From JBPOFY01 sp049889815 (GTDB taxonomy: Bacteria > Verrucomicrobiota > Verrucomicrobiia > Opitutales > Coraliomargaritaceae), in NCBI GenBank assembly GCA_049889815.1, contig JBMHCR010000013.1:62001-126000 (forward strand): 64,000 nt of DNA, in the 5' to 3' direction. Positions within the stretch are counted from its first letter, which is position 1, and each line of letters starts with the position of its first letter. Under the pieces are notes generated by a model. That model was not told the origin of the DNA and searched no databases. It was given only the letters and a program-made list of their open reading frames with translations. This document shows, in pieces, positions 17,253 to 26,973 of the stretch. Both the position numbers and the translations under genes were made by a program.

Positions 17253-17294
17253 AATTTCCTAGTTCTGTACTTATTAATTTTCGGAGTCTAGGGT

Positions 17295-19661
<2,367 letters not shown>

Positions 19662-19722
19662 AGATTTGTGTGAGGTTGATAGGAGCGTAGATGCTGAAGG
19701 GTTTCATTGAGAACACCAACAG

Positions 19723-19736
19723 GTTTAAGTTTAAAC
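19723..19736. promoter_or_regulatory. Candidate operator palindrome in agar operon/AraC intergenic region
   Basis: GTTTAA-GT-TTAAAC is a perfect 6+6 inverted repeat, located 62 nt upstream of the minus-strand GH2 start and 80 nt upstream of the AraC start. Position between divergent genes suggests a regulator site; no binding evidence. Confidence 0.4.
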
Positions 19737-19766
19737 TGAAGGAGGAGGCTAAGTATACACTAATCG

Positions 19767-19781
19767 ATTCAATTTTTGAAT
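19767..19781. promoter_or_regulatory. Second candidate operator palindrome before the AraC gene
   Basis: ATTCAA-TTT-TTGAAT is a perfect 6+6 inverted repeat, 35 nt before the AraC start. Its centre is about 44 nt from that of the GTTTAA palindrome, close to four helical turns. Confidence 0.4.
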
Positions 19782-19815
19782 AGACAGATTGGATAATTTA
19801 TGTAATTTTTGGTAA

Positions 19816-20655
19816 ATGGAAAAAGATTATACCCCTGAGATATTCCATTGGATCGACACTGAAACACCCTTGGGCTCTTTAACCTATGCAGGCATTTTCT
19901 CAACTGAGACGGACTGGGGGCTACGGCAGATGCGTAGCTTGGAGTTTTATTCGCTTGCTTTACTACTAGAGGGAAAGGGGCATTACCGAGACCCGACGGG
20001 CGTCGATATGCCGGTTAAAGCTGGTGATTGTATCTTTGTCGAACCAGGCTATGTGCATCAATACGGTTGTGAAACCGGAGGCAACTGGGTCGAGGTTTAC
20101 CTCTGTTTCAAGGGTGACATTTTTAGGCAATGGATGGCGTCCGGACGCTTGAATGCGAGCCGCGTCTGCCATCTTGGAAGTGCGGAAATTTGGGCGCGAC
20201 GATGGCTGCACATCGCGCGTAGCCGACCTCGTAGCTATTATGAAGCGGTCGAACTTTTGGCTGATATACATCTTTTGATCAATCAGGTGGTTGTTTCGCA
20301 GCATGAGAACTGGGGCTTTGAGCGTAAACTTGAAGCGAGTAAACAACACCTTCAGTCATGGCCCCCAGATCAGCAGCCAGATTGGGAGTTATTGGCGAAA
20401 GAGTGCAACTGCAGCTATCAAACTTGGCGTAAGGCCTTTCGCCGAGAATACGGAATTTCACCAGCAAAATATAGGCGGATTGCACTGATGCAACAGGCGA
20501 GTCGATTGATGACGCGGACATCGCTTTCTAATGAAGGATTAGCCGAACAGTTTGGCTGTAGCGACGGCTTCCATTTCTCAAAGCTCTTCAAGTCGGTTAT
20601 TGGGGTTTCACCGAAAGACTACCGGAATCAAGTGCGCAGCTTGATCAAGGACTGA
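19816..20655 (+). CDS. AraC-family transcriptional regulator of the agar locus
   Basis: A 279-residue regulator. The N-terminal half is a cupin-type effector domain with GDCIFVEPGYVHQYG near 71-85 (His-containing beta turn). The C-terminal half has two helix-turn-helix motifs (about 185-275), with SYQTWRKAFRREYGISPAKYRRIALMQ split across the first and the AraC signature FHFSKLFKSVIGVSPKDYR in the second. It is transcribed divergently from the agar operon, whose start it most likely controls, with an oligosaccharide or anhydrosugar as effector (inferred). No clear Shine-Dalgarno precedes the ATG. Confidence 0.88.
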   Translation: MEKDYTPEIFHWIDTETPLGSLTYAGIFSTETDWGLRQMRSLEFYSLALLLEGKGHYRDPTGVDMPVKAGDCIFVEPGYVHQYGCETGGNWVEVYLCFKGDIFRQWMASGRLNASRVCHLGSAEIWARRWLHIARSRPRSYYEAVELLADIHLLINQVVVSQHENWGFERKLEASKQHLQSWPPDQQPDWELLAKECNCSYQTWRKAFRREYGISPAKYRRIALMQQASRLMTRTSLSNEGLAEQFGCSDGFHFSKLFKSVIGVSPKDYRNQVRSLIKD

Positions 20656-20796
20656 ATACACCCTGTCAGCGGTCGATTCTTTACTAGTGTTTTAGCCACT
20701 TCGTGTATGGTTTGGTCTTGATTATGAGTTGAAATTGGAATCATCCCATAATCGTCGAAATAGGAGCTTGTGCTCCGTCAAGCTGATGACAATGTG

Positions 20797-21178
20797 TGAG
20801 TCGAAAATACAGCAGATTTTTCTGCGGATAATGAAGGCGATGACTTTCGTTTCTCGAATGACTACACTTCAATCGGGAACTCCAGTGTCATCGCATCAGG
20901 TGTGAACGCTGGAGACACTGAGCCTGCTACTCATGCGCTTGAGTGAGTTATCAATACTGATAATCCGAGCGGTAATGTTCATTTGTCGAATTTGAGGGAT
21001 GGCGTTGAGACAAAGATTACTCGCATTGATGGTTTAGACCTTACAATGTGGCCTTAAGTAGCGGCAGGGTATAGGTTTCGTAAAAGTTTCTGGTTTTCAA
21101 ACCAACGGTTTGGGTATCACGAGCGTGCAAGTTGAGAAGCTTGTTTTTCGTAGTTCAGCTACGATGCATCGATTTTAG
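20797..21178 (+). pseudogene. Decayed remnant of a secreted-type protein gene
   Basis: Between the regulator and sulfatase, frame 1 reads coherent protein-like sequence from about 20800 (VENTADFSADNEGDDFRF and onward to THALE), hits TGA at 20944-20946, continues (VINTDNPSGNVHL) to a TAA at 21055-21057. The +1 frame then gives FVKVSGFQTNGLGITSVQV and stops at 21176-21178. Codon-like composition spans both stops and one frame change. It looks like a relic of a secreted beta-rich protein, perhaps part of a former carbohydrate-active gene. Identity unknown. Confidence 0.4.
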
Positions 21179-21354
21179 AAGCGCACAGCTACGCGTTTTT
21201 AGTCTCAGTAGTTGTGATATTCGGAGTTATGGTTGTTCGTTCAAAACGTTCGCTTGCTCAGACCGTTAATCTCCTTAACTTGGCGAGCTCAAATGTAAGC
21301 GCGCCAACGTTTTTGATAGTACTTTTCTCTAAGCCCTGATTTTATCTACCCCTG
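21179..21354 (+). other. Upstream region of the sulfatase gene
   Basis: Non-coding, AT-richer stretch before the sulfatase start. It probably carries its promoter, but no -35/-10 pair is convincing. Together with the decayed gene it fills the 700-nt gap. Confidence 0.35.
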
Positions 21355-23004
21355 ATGCGATACCCCAACTTCTTTAGTTTACTCCTAGCAGTTGTCTCAA
21401 TTGGCTCCTCAAGCGCGATGGCGGATACACCGCAAATCGCTGAAAAATCCAAGCCGAATATCCTTTTTATTATAACGGATGATCAATTCCGCGAACAGTT
21501 CGGGTTCTTAGGTGGTCAGGCACTCACGCCGAATATTGATCGCTTAGCAAACGAAGGTATTTACTTTGAGAATGGTTTCGTATCGTCAAGTGTCTGCACG
21601 CCAAGTCGTTATACCTGTATGAGCGGGCAGTTTGCGAGCCGCAGTCAAGAGGGAACTTTTAAACAGGGCACAACCGCGGAGGGTGTCACACGTATTTTGT
21701 GGTACACTGGTTTTGTCGATGGACAGCCCAATGTGCCGCGTATGCTTCAAGGAGCAGGTTACAAGACCGGCTTTATTGGGAAGTGGCACCTCAACGGCAC
21801 GCTGCACCTCACAACCCAACTCGAAGACGGGAGCGATCCGTATGATCCAGAGATTCAGGCGATCATGCATGAAAATCAACGGATCGTAGCAAAGGAAATT
21901 ACACGTTTTGGTTTCGATTATGCCGGTGCCGTATACGGTGGTAATCCCAATGACGATCAAACGCTTAAGGCCACGAACTGTAATGTGCACAATCAAGAGT
22001 GGCTGACTCAGGCGGCTTTGGAGTTTATCGAGGAGAATAAAGAAGAATCATGGTATCTTTATTTCGCACCGACCCTGATGCATTCTCCGGATCCGTATGA
22101 ATCCTTGGTTGGTGATCCCCGTAAGAGTGGTATGGGTATTTTGGATGAGGCGATCATTGGTGTACAACCGACGCGCGCGTCGGTTCTTGAGCGTACAAAA
22201 GCCGCCGGTATTCCAGAGCGTAACATCGCGGCGACTTGGTTGGACGACGGTATCGGTGCAATCATAACCAAGCTTGAGGAGCTCGGTCTAACGGAGAATA
22301 CTTTGATCGTTTACTACAACGACAACGGTATGGAGTATAACTCTAAGGGCACAGCGTACCAAGGCGGTATTCGCACTCAGATCATGGCTTATTGGCCTGG
22401 GCAGATTGAATCAGGACGGCGTCCTCAGTCATTGGTTCAGAACACTGATTTCGCGCCGACTTTTTTCGAAGTCGCAGGTGTTGAACCACCGCTATCAATG
22501 CAGCTCGACGGTGCGAGTCTCGTGCCCATCTTTAACGGTGAGGAGGAACCTGCAGATTGGCGGGAGGCCATCTATAGTGAAGTAGGCTTAACCCGTTCGG
22601 TGATGACCGCTGATTGGAGCTACGTGGCGTTCTACGTGCCGCCGAGCCTGCAGCGAACCGATGCAGTTCGCATCGCGGAGGCTCGTGAGAACTATGCTAA
22701 AATGATTGAAGTAGATCCCGACATGGCGGAGTTTCCTTTTCTTGAAGATGGGCGTTACTTCCAGCTTGGTATGGAAGCCGGTGGCTATCAATTTGAACGT
22801 AAGCAGTTGAAAGACCCCGAGAATACGCCATGGGCCCCCAATTATTTCGATAGAGATCAGCTCTACAATATCTCGCAAGATCCGACTGAAACGAAGAACC
22901 TCGCGACCAATCCTGAATATGCGGAACAGTTGAAAAAAATGCAGGCTTTGTTGGTTGAATACCTAAACGATCTTCCCGGCACGTATCCGGGTCTAAAAGA
23001 TTGA
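21355..23004 (+). CDS. Exported S1-family sulfatase
   Basis: A 549-residue formylglycine-dependent sulfatase. Signal peptide about 1-23. The metal ligands begin in ITDDQ (D42, D43). The formylglycine motif is CTPSR with C81, activated by a sulfatase-maturating enzyme not encoded here. GKWHL and YYNDNGMEY give further active-site and calcium-binding residues, and KGTAYQGGIR the substrate-side Lys. Periplasmic. Adjacent to the agar operon, so a sulfated galactan such as porphyran or sulfated agar is a likely substrate, but specificity is not readable from sequence. Confidence 0.9.
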   Translation: MRYPNFFSLLLAVVSIGSSSAMADTPQIAEKSKPNILFIITDDQFREQFGFLGGQALTPNIDRLANEGIYFENGFVSSSVCTPSRYTCMSGQFASRSQEGTFKQGTTAEGVTRILWYTGFVDGQPNVPRMLQGAGYKTGFIGKWHLNGTLHLTTQLEDGSDPYDPEIQAIMHENQRIVAKEITRFGFDYAGAVYGGNPNDDQTLKATNCNVHNQEWLTQAALEFIEENKEESWYLYFAPTLMHSPDPYESLVGDPRKSGMGILDEAIIGVQPTRASVLERTKAAGIPERNIAATWLDDGIGAIITKLEELGLTENTLIVYYNDNGMEYNSKGTAYQGGIRTQIMAYWPGQIESGRRPQSLVQNTDFAPTFFEVAGVEPPLSMQLDGASLVPIFNGEEEPADWREAIYSEVGLTRSVMTADWSYVAFYVPPSLQRTDAVRIAEARENYAKMIEVDPDMAEFPFLEDGRYFQLGMEAGGYQFERKQLKDPENTPWAPNYFDRDQLYNISQDPTETKNLATNPEYAEQLKKMQALLVEYLNDLPGTYPGLKD

Positions 23005-23011
23005 CCCTTAC

Positions 23012-23046
23012 AAAAAAAAGACCCGCATTGCTGCGGGTCTTTTTGG
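23012..23046. terminator. Bidirectional terminator between sulfatase and trxA
   Basis: Stem AAAAGACCCGCA / TGCGGGTCTTTT (23016-23027, 23032-23043) with a 4-nt loop, A-run on the left and T-run on the right. It serves the plus-strand sulfatase and the convergent minus-strand thioredoxin gene. Confidence 0.9.
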
Positions 23047-23063
23047 TTTAAAGCTTTGGGTGG

Positions 23064-23381
23064 TTATGAGATCTTTGCCTTCAAATCATCTTTTGAAGTG
23101 AGTCCAACAATCGTTTCGGATACTTCGCCGTCTTTGAAAATAAGGATGGTTGGAATCGCACGGATCGAATACTTGCCGGCGATCTCGCTGTTGTTATCGA
23201 CGTTGACCTTGCAGATCTTTACCGCGTCGCCAAGCTCGTCTGCCAACTCCTCGAGAATGGGGGCGATGGCCTTGCATGGGCCACACCAAGGGGCCCAAAA
23301 GTCCACCACTACTGGTGCGGAGCGGCCGCTGATAGCGGATTCGAAATTACTGCTGTCAAGTTCTGCGATTTTATCGGACAT
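23064..23381 (-). CDS. trxA: Thioredoxin
   Basis: A 105-residue cytoplasmic disulfide reductase. The WCGPCK active site is at about 31-36, preceded by VVVDFWAP. The cis-Pro in RAIPTILIF and the terminal helix are intact. The length is typical of TrxA, and there is no signal peptide. It is downstream of three minus-strand genes starting with scpA, separated by only 24 nt from the preceding small gene. Confidence 0.95.
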   Translation of the reverse strand: MSDKIAELDSSNFESAISGRSAPVVVDFWAPWCGPCKAIAPILEELADELGDAVKICKVNVDNNSEIAGKYSIRAIPTILIFKDGEVSETIVGLTSKDDLKAKIS

Positions 23382-23405
23382 GGATACGTATTCTTAATTC
23401 TTGGT

Positions 23406-23663
23406 TTAGAGGAAAGGTACCACATCTATTGCCAAGAGCACAACAAAAGCGATAGCGAATGCGGCGGCGATTGCGTCCAAACCTATGCCAACAACGCTGG
23501 GCGCTTCATCTGAATGGCTATCGCCCTCAGCAAGGTCCTCAAAGCTTGGGGATGGCTGTGCAGGTGCAGCAGGTGTGGCCGGGCGACCTGGTGCCGCAGG
23601 CGCAGCAGGTATCTTGGGCATTTGTGAATCTTCAGGAAGAGGGGTTTCGGGGGTTTCTCTCAT
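23406..23663 (-). CDS. Pro/Ala-rich small membrane protein, hypothetical
   Basis: An 85-residue protein with an N-terminal Pro/Ala-rich low-complexity region (about 8-40), an acidic stretch, then one hydrophobic helix (about 62-83) reaching the C-terminus. Tail-anchored topology is predicted. It resembles no family I can name. Its position between trxA and a small gene following scpA, on the same strand, supports it being real, but the skewed composition makes an antisense artefact possible. Confidence 0.5.
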   Translation of the reverse strand: MRETPETPLPEDSQMPKIPAAPAAPGRPATPAAPAQPSPSFEDLAEGDSHSDEAPSVVGIGLDAIAAAFAIAFVVLLAIDVVPFL

Positions 23664-23710
23664 TATTGTATGAATTGTCTGATAAGTGGGTCGCTGTCAA
23701 GAGAGCCGCG

Positions 23711-23953
23711 TTATGCAGGGGTGCTTTCTTTGATAATATCGCCCAATTCAGTGTTCTCGATACTATCAAGGGTCTTTCCGCGGCGATTAAGCGTTTCAAA
23801 TGTTTTGATCACGGTTTCAGTCATCCGCCCATGTGTCTCTTCAGAGCCACCAACGATGGAGAAGTGCTCAGCTCGAGTGATGCGTTTGTGACCGTCTTTA
23901 TTGTCCAAACCAAGACCGATCAGGTGGCTATTTTTACTTTTAGATGCGCTCAT
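23711..23953 (-). CDS. Hypothetical protein downstream of scpA
   Basis: An 80-residue soluble protein. It has a Ser/Lys N-terminus, a conserved-looking GLGLDNKDGHKRITRAEHF segment, and a helical C-terminus. It overlaps the end of scpA by 4 nt (ATGA), implying translational coupling and that it is a genuine gene. No family recognised. A chromosome-segregation link is only by neighbourhood. Confidence 0.6.
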   Translation of the reverse strand: MSASKSKNSHLIGLGLDNKDGHKRITRAEHFSIVGGSEETHGRMTETVIKTFETLNRRGKTLDSIENTELGDIIKESTPA

Positions 23954-24705
23954 GATGATTCCTCGTGCCGGATGCAGCGGATGTCTGCAAAGGCCGCGTC
24001 TTGTTGAATCGTAACCAAATGTTGACGCGTTAATTCGAGAACTGCAAGAAAGGTTGCGACAATTGTGGTGATCGTGGTGCTCGATTCAAACAGTTCTGAA
24101 AATAGAAACCGCTTCTCATGTTTTAAACGCAGCAGGACGTATTCCATACGGTCGGAAACGGTGACCTGCTCGGCGTTGATCTCGCCTTCGGTGATGCGTT
24201 CGGCGAGTCTGCGTAGCACTTGGTTGAATGTATTCCACAGCTCGATACGTTCGACCGGCTTGAGAGGGCGTTCAACCGCCTCAACTGCTTCTTTGGGACC
24301 AATGCGGGCGATCAGGTCATTGCTGTTCATGATCAGCTTTTGAATGTCGTCGGCGGCCTCTTTAAACTTTCGGTATTCGAGGAGTTGCTGCACCAGTTCC
24401 CAGCGGGGGTCGATGTCGGGATCCTCGAGGTCCTCGTTGGCGCCCTGATCCTTCTTCGGTAGCAGCATCCGGCTCTTGATATACATCAAGGTCGCAGCCA
24501 TTACAAAAAACTCCCCAGCGATTTCTAAGTCGAGCTTCTCCATCGAGCCTAGAATCTCAATGTACTGCTGGGTTACACGTTCGATCGGAATGTCATAAAT
24601 GTCGACCTCGCTACGACGGATCAGGTAGAGGAGTAGGTCTAAAGGGCCCTCAAACGCCGGCAGGCGGATGGCATAGTCATTGTTGGGAACGAGCGCTTCT
24701 TCCAT
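23950..24705 (-). CDS. scpA: Segregation and condensation protein A
   Basis: A 251-residue kleisin that bridges the Smc dimer heads in bacterial condensin. The N-terminal motif FEGPLDLLLYLIRRSEVDIYDIPI (about 19-42, shown in parts as FEGPLDLLLYLI and VDIYDIPI) is diagnostic. It continues with FFVMAATLMYIKSRMLLP near 65-82. The winged-helix end that binds the Smc head is present. scpB is not in this window. It starts 5 nt after the lptD stop on the same strand. Confidence 0.92.
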   Translation of the reverse strand: MEEALVPNNDYAIRLPAFEGPLDLLLYLIRRSEVDIYDIPIERVTQQYIEILGSMEKLDLEIAGEFFVMAATLMYIKSRMLLPKKDQGANEDLEDPDIDPRWELVQQLLEYRKFKEAADDIQKLIMNSNDLIARIGPKEAVEAVERPLKPVERIELWNTFNQVLRRLAERITEGEINAEQVTVSDRMEYVLLRLKHEKRFLFSELFESSTTITTIVATFLAVLELTRQHLVTIQQDAAFADIRCIRHEESS

Positions 24706-24709
24706 TGTT

Positions 24710-26848
24710 CTATGGCTGGGCGAGCGTTACGTTGATATTGAATTCCACGTCACTTTCGCGACGAGCGTCCTCGCGAAATGTCAGCGCATACAAAATCTGC
24801 CAAGCACTGCCAATCCGAGTCTGTAGGCCGATCGAGAATTTTGTAAAGTCTCCGGTTTCCGCATCAAAGTTCGTGTCCAATAGGAAGGAATAGCGTTCGT
24901 TCAGACGGTAGATGAAATCAAGACGGTATTGATCGATCTGTTTGTTCAAAAGATCAGATGAAAGCCCGATCCGCCAGAGTTCGCCGCTCACGAGGCTGGT
25001 GCGCGTGCGTAGCTCTTCGATTGTTAAACTCTCAGTCTTAAAGCGGCTCGCGAGGTCGAACTTTAACCATGGAGCAGGGCTTACGATCAACTCTATCCAC
25101 GTTGCATTGAAGGTGTCTTGGCCACTGCCGTCATAGCGGGCATCCTTTTCGAACAAGATGTCTTGGTAGAAGTTGAGCGCTGCCAAGGTCCGCGATCCAT
25201 ACCCGTCTGAGCGTGTCTGGTAAAGGTTTTCGACCCCTAGCCGCACAAGGTGCGCTTCGGCGAGTGTATCGATGTTGCGTAAGTCGCTCAAGTTGAGTAG
25301 TGGGCGATCCAGCTCGAAGACCTCGCGATCAATCGCTGCGATCTCGTTGATACTTTCTGTGTCGGAGTAGTAGCGATAGCGAATCACTGGTCGCAACAAA
25401 TGGCGAAGGCCATCAATATCCCATGTCCTGTTAAAAGTCGGGTAGCTGGCGTAGGCGCGGGCTTCCAGATTGAAGCCAACTTCAAATAGATCGCGACTGT
25501 GTGAATCTTGAATGGTCGCAGCGCCCGGGAAATCTGTGTCTGTACTTTGATTATCGTATCGAGTGAAGCGTGCTCCTGCCAGAGGGGTAAAGGTCAGCCA
25601 TTCACGAATCAAGAATGGGCGTTCAATACGATAGGTCAGATCAAGTCGGTCGGCCTCTGTTTGATCCTCCAAGGTTGTGCCAAAAAAATCGCTATAGTTT
25701 TCGCTTAGCATCGCGTAGCTTGCGGACGCGCGGTGATACGCACCGGTTTTGAAGATTGGGACCGGGAGCAGGTCAAAGCGCACCTCTGGTAGTCTTTCTT
25801 GGATGAGGTGAAACTCGTTTGGACGGAAACGCCCAAATGCCGACAAGAAGTAATTATCTCCGGCGTAGGCGCCCTCAACGAAGGTGTCAGGGTTTTGATT
25901 ATTGCTGAAAAGATCATCGCGGTAGTCGCGGGTCACTTCCGAGTCAGACCAATAGGAGACCTGTGCGGTTGCGGTGATCCGATCTCCGATGACGTGTTTG
26001 TGGCGCCACTCTGCAAATCCGCGAGAAGAGTCGATACTTCTACCTAGAATATCGACATCCGGGTCGCCGGAATCGCTGATGGCTCCTGTGCTAATCGCGC
26101 CTACGATTCGTTGTTGAGAGCTATCGTAGACGTATTGAGCGGTCGGTCCAACGAGAATTCCCCGTTCACTGTAGATATCAACGTTTGCACCTAAACGCAG
26201 CCATGGGGTTATTGGAAACAAAGAAGTTGTCTGGATGTAGGTACCGAGCCAGTTGTCGTTACCACCGTTTATGTCGAGGTAGTATGGCGCGGTCCCTAAG
26301 TAATAGGTATACGCAGGGAGGTAGAATAATGGAACAGTGCCGGTGCGAAGGGTCGCCCCGTGCATGTTGATACGTTTTTCCCCATCATCGATGTATTCGA
26401 CCTTGTCGGAGTAAAGATTGAGCCCGAAAGGACTGGGGTCGCCATAATACAGAGTGGCACCGTTGATCTCAATTTGCTTGCGAGTACCACCGGCATTTAC
26501 ACCAGAAATGTAGTAGGGCCACTCACCCGTGCGCAGCATATCAACCGAGAAACTCGTTTCTTTCGCATCGAAGCTAATTCGATCAGCAATGATGCGTGTA
26601 CCATCATTGCTTATCGCAACATTACCTAGTGCGTCTGCCAGCCCAAATTCCTGATAGTAGGAAATACTGTCAGCACGGATCCGCGCATTTTCTACATCCA
26701 GACGGGCGTCTCCACGCGCGATCACGCGCTGCGACTCTTCATCAAAAATAAGCGGCTCAATTGAGCTGAGTTCGGGCAGGGTGGCGAACAGTAGCGATGA
26801 AGTGGTCGCATATAAAAATAACGAGAGGATCCGAGCTAATCTGGGCAC
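24710..26848 (-). CDS. lptD: LPS-assembly protein LptD (OstA-like)
   Basis: A 712-residue outer-membrane beta-barrel that inserts lipopolysaccharide into the outer leaflet with LptE. A signal peptide covers about 1-22. The OstA/LptA-like periplasmic beta-jellyroll (about 30-180) has repeated phrases such as ARIRADSISYY and RIIADRISFDAKE. The C-terminal two thirds alternate in barrel style and end in a short aromatic-poor strand. The Cys pairs used for disulfides in E. coli LptD are not evident. Transcribed divergently from glgB. Confidence 0.85.
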   Translation of the reverse strand: MPRLARILSLFLYATTSSLLFATLPELSSIEPLIFDEESQRVIARGDARLDVENARIRADSISYYQEFGLADALGNVAISNDGTRIIADRISFDAKETSFSVDMLRTGEWPYYISGVNAGGTRKQIEINGATLYYGDPSPFGLNLYSDKVEYIDDGEKRINMHGATLRTGTVPLFYLPAYTYYLGTAPYYLDINGGNDNWLGTYIQTTSLFPITPWLRLGANVDIYSERGILVGPTAQYVYDSSQQRIVGAISTGAISDSGDPDVDILGRSIDSSRGFAEWRHKHVIGDRITATAQVSYWSDSEVTRDYRDDLFSNNQNPDTFVEGAYAGDNYFLSAFGRFRPNEFHLIQERLPEVRFDLLPVPIFKTGAYHRASASYAMLSENYSDFFGTTLEDQTEADRLDLTYRIERPFLIREWLTFTPLAGARFTRYDNQSTDTDFPGAATIQDSHSRDLFEVGFNLEARAYASYPTFNRTWDIDGLRHLLRPVIRYRYYSDTESINEIAAIDREVFELDRPLLNLSDLRNIDTLAEAHLVRLGVENLYQTRSDGYGSRTLAALNFYQDILFEKDARYDGSGQDTFNATWIELIVSPAPWLKFDLASRFKTESLTIEELRTRTSLVSGELWRIGLSSDLLNKQIDQYRLDFIYRLNERYSFLLDTNFDAETGDFTKFSIGLQTRIGSAWQILYALTFREDARRESDVEFNINVTLAQP

Positions 26849-26973
26849 GGGTCGGGACTATGGCATCGCCCAAAGGGTGGACAAGTCTTTTTCGCAAGGC
26901 GTCCGCGTTCGGATCCTGTTATGTCCGCCATCGGCTCTTGCCAGATGGTCTTGTTTTAACCTTTATCGGGGTC

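Noticed and set aside
26797..26973. Longer glgB N-terminus
   Set aside because: It would overlap the start of divergent lptD and shows no GlgB homology; the family starts near the GTG at 26974.
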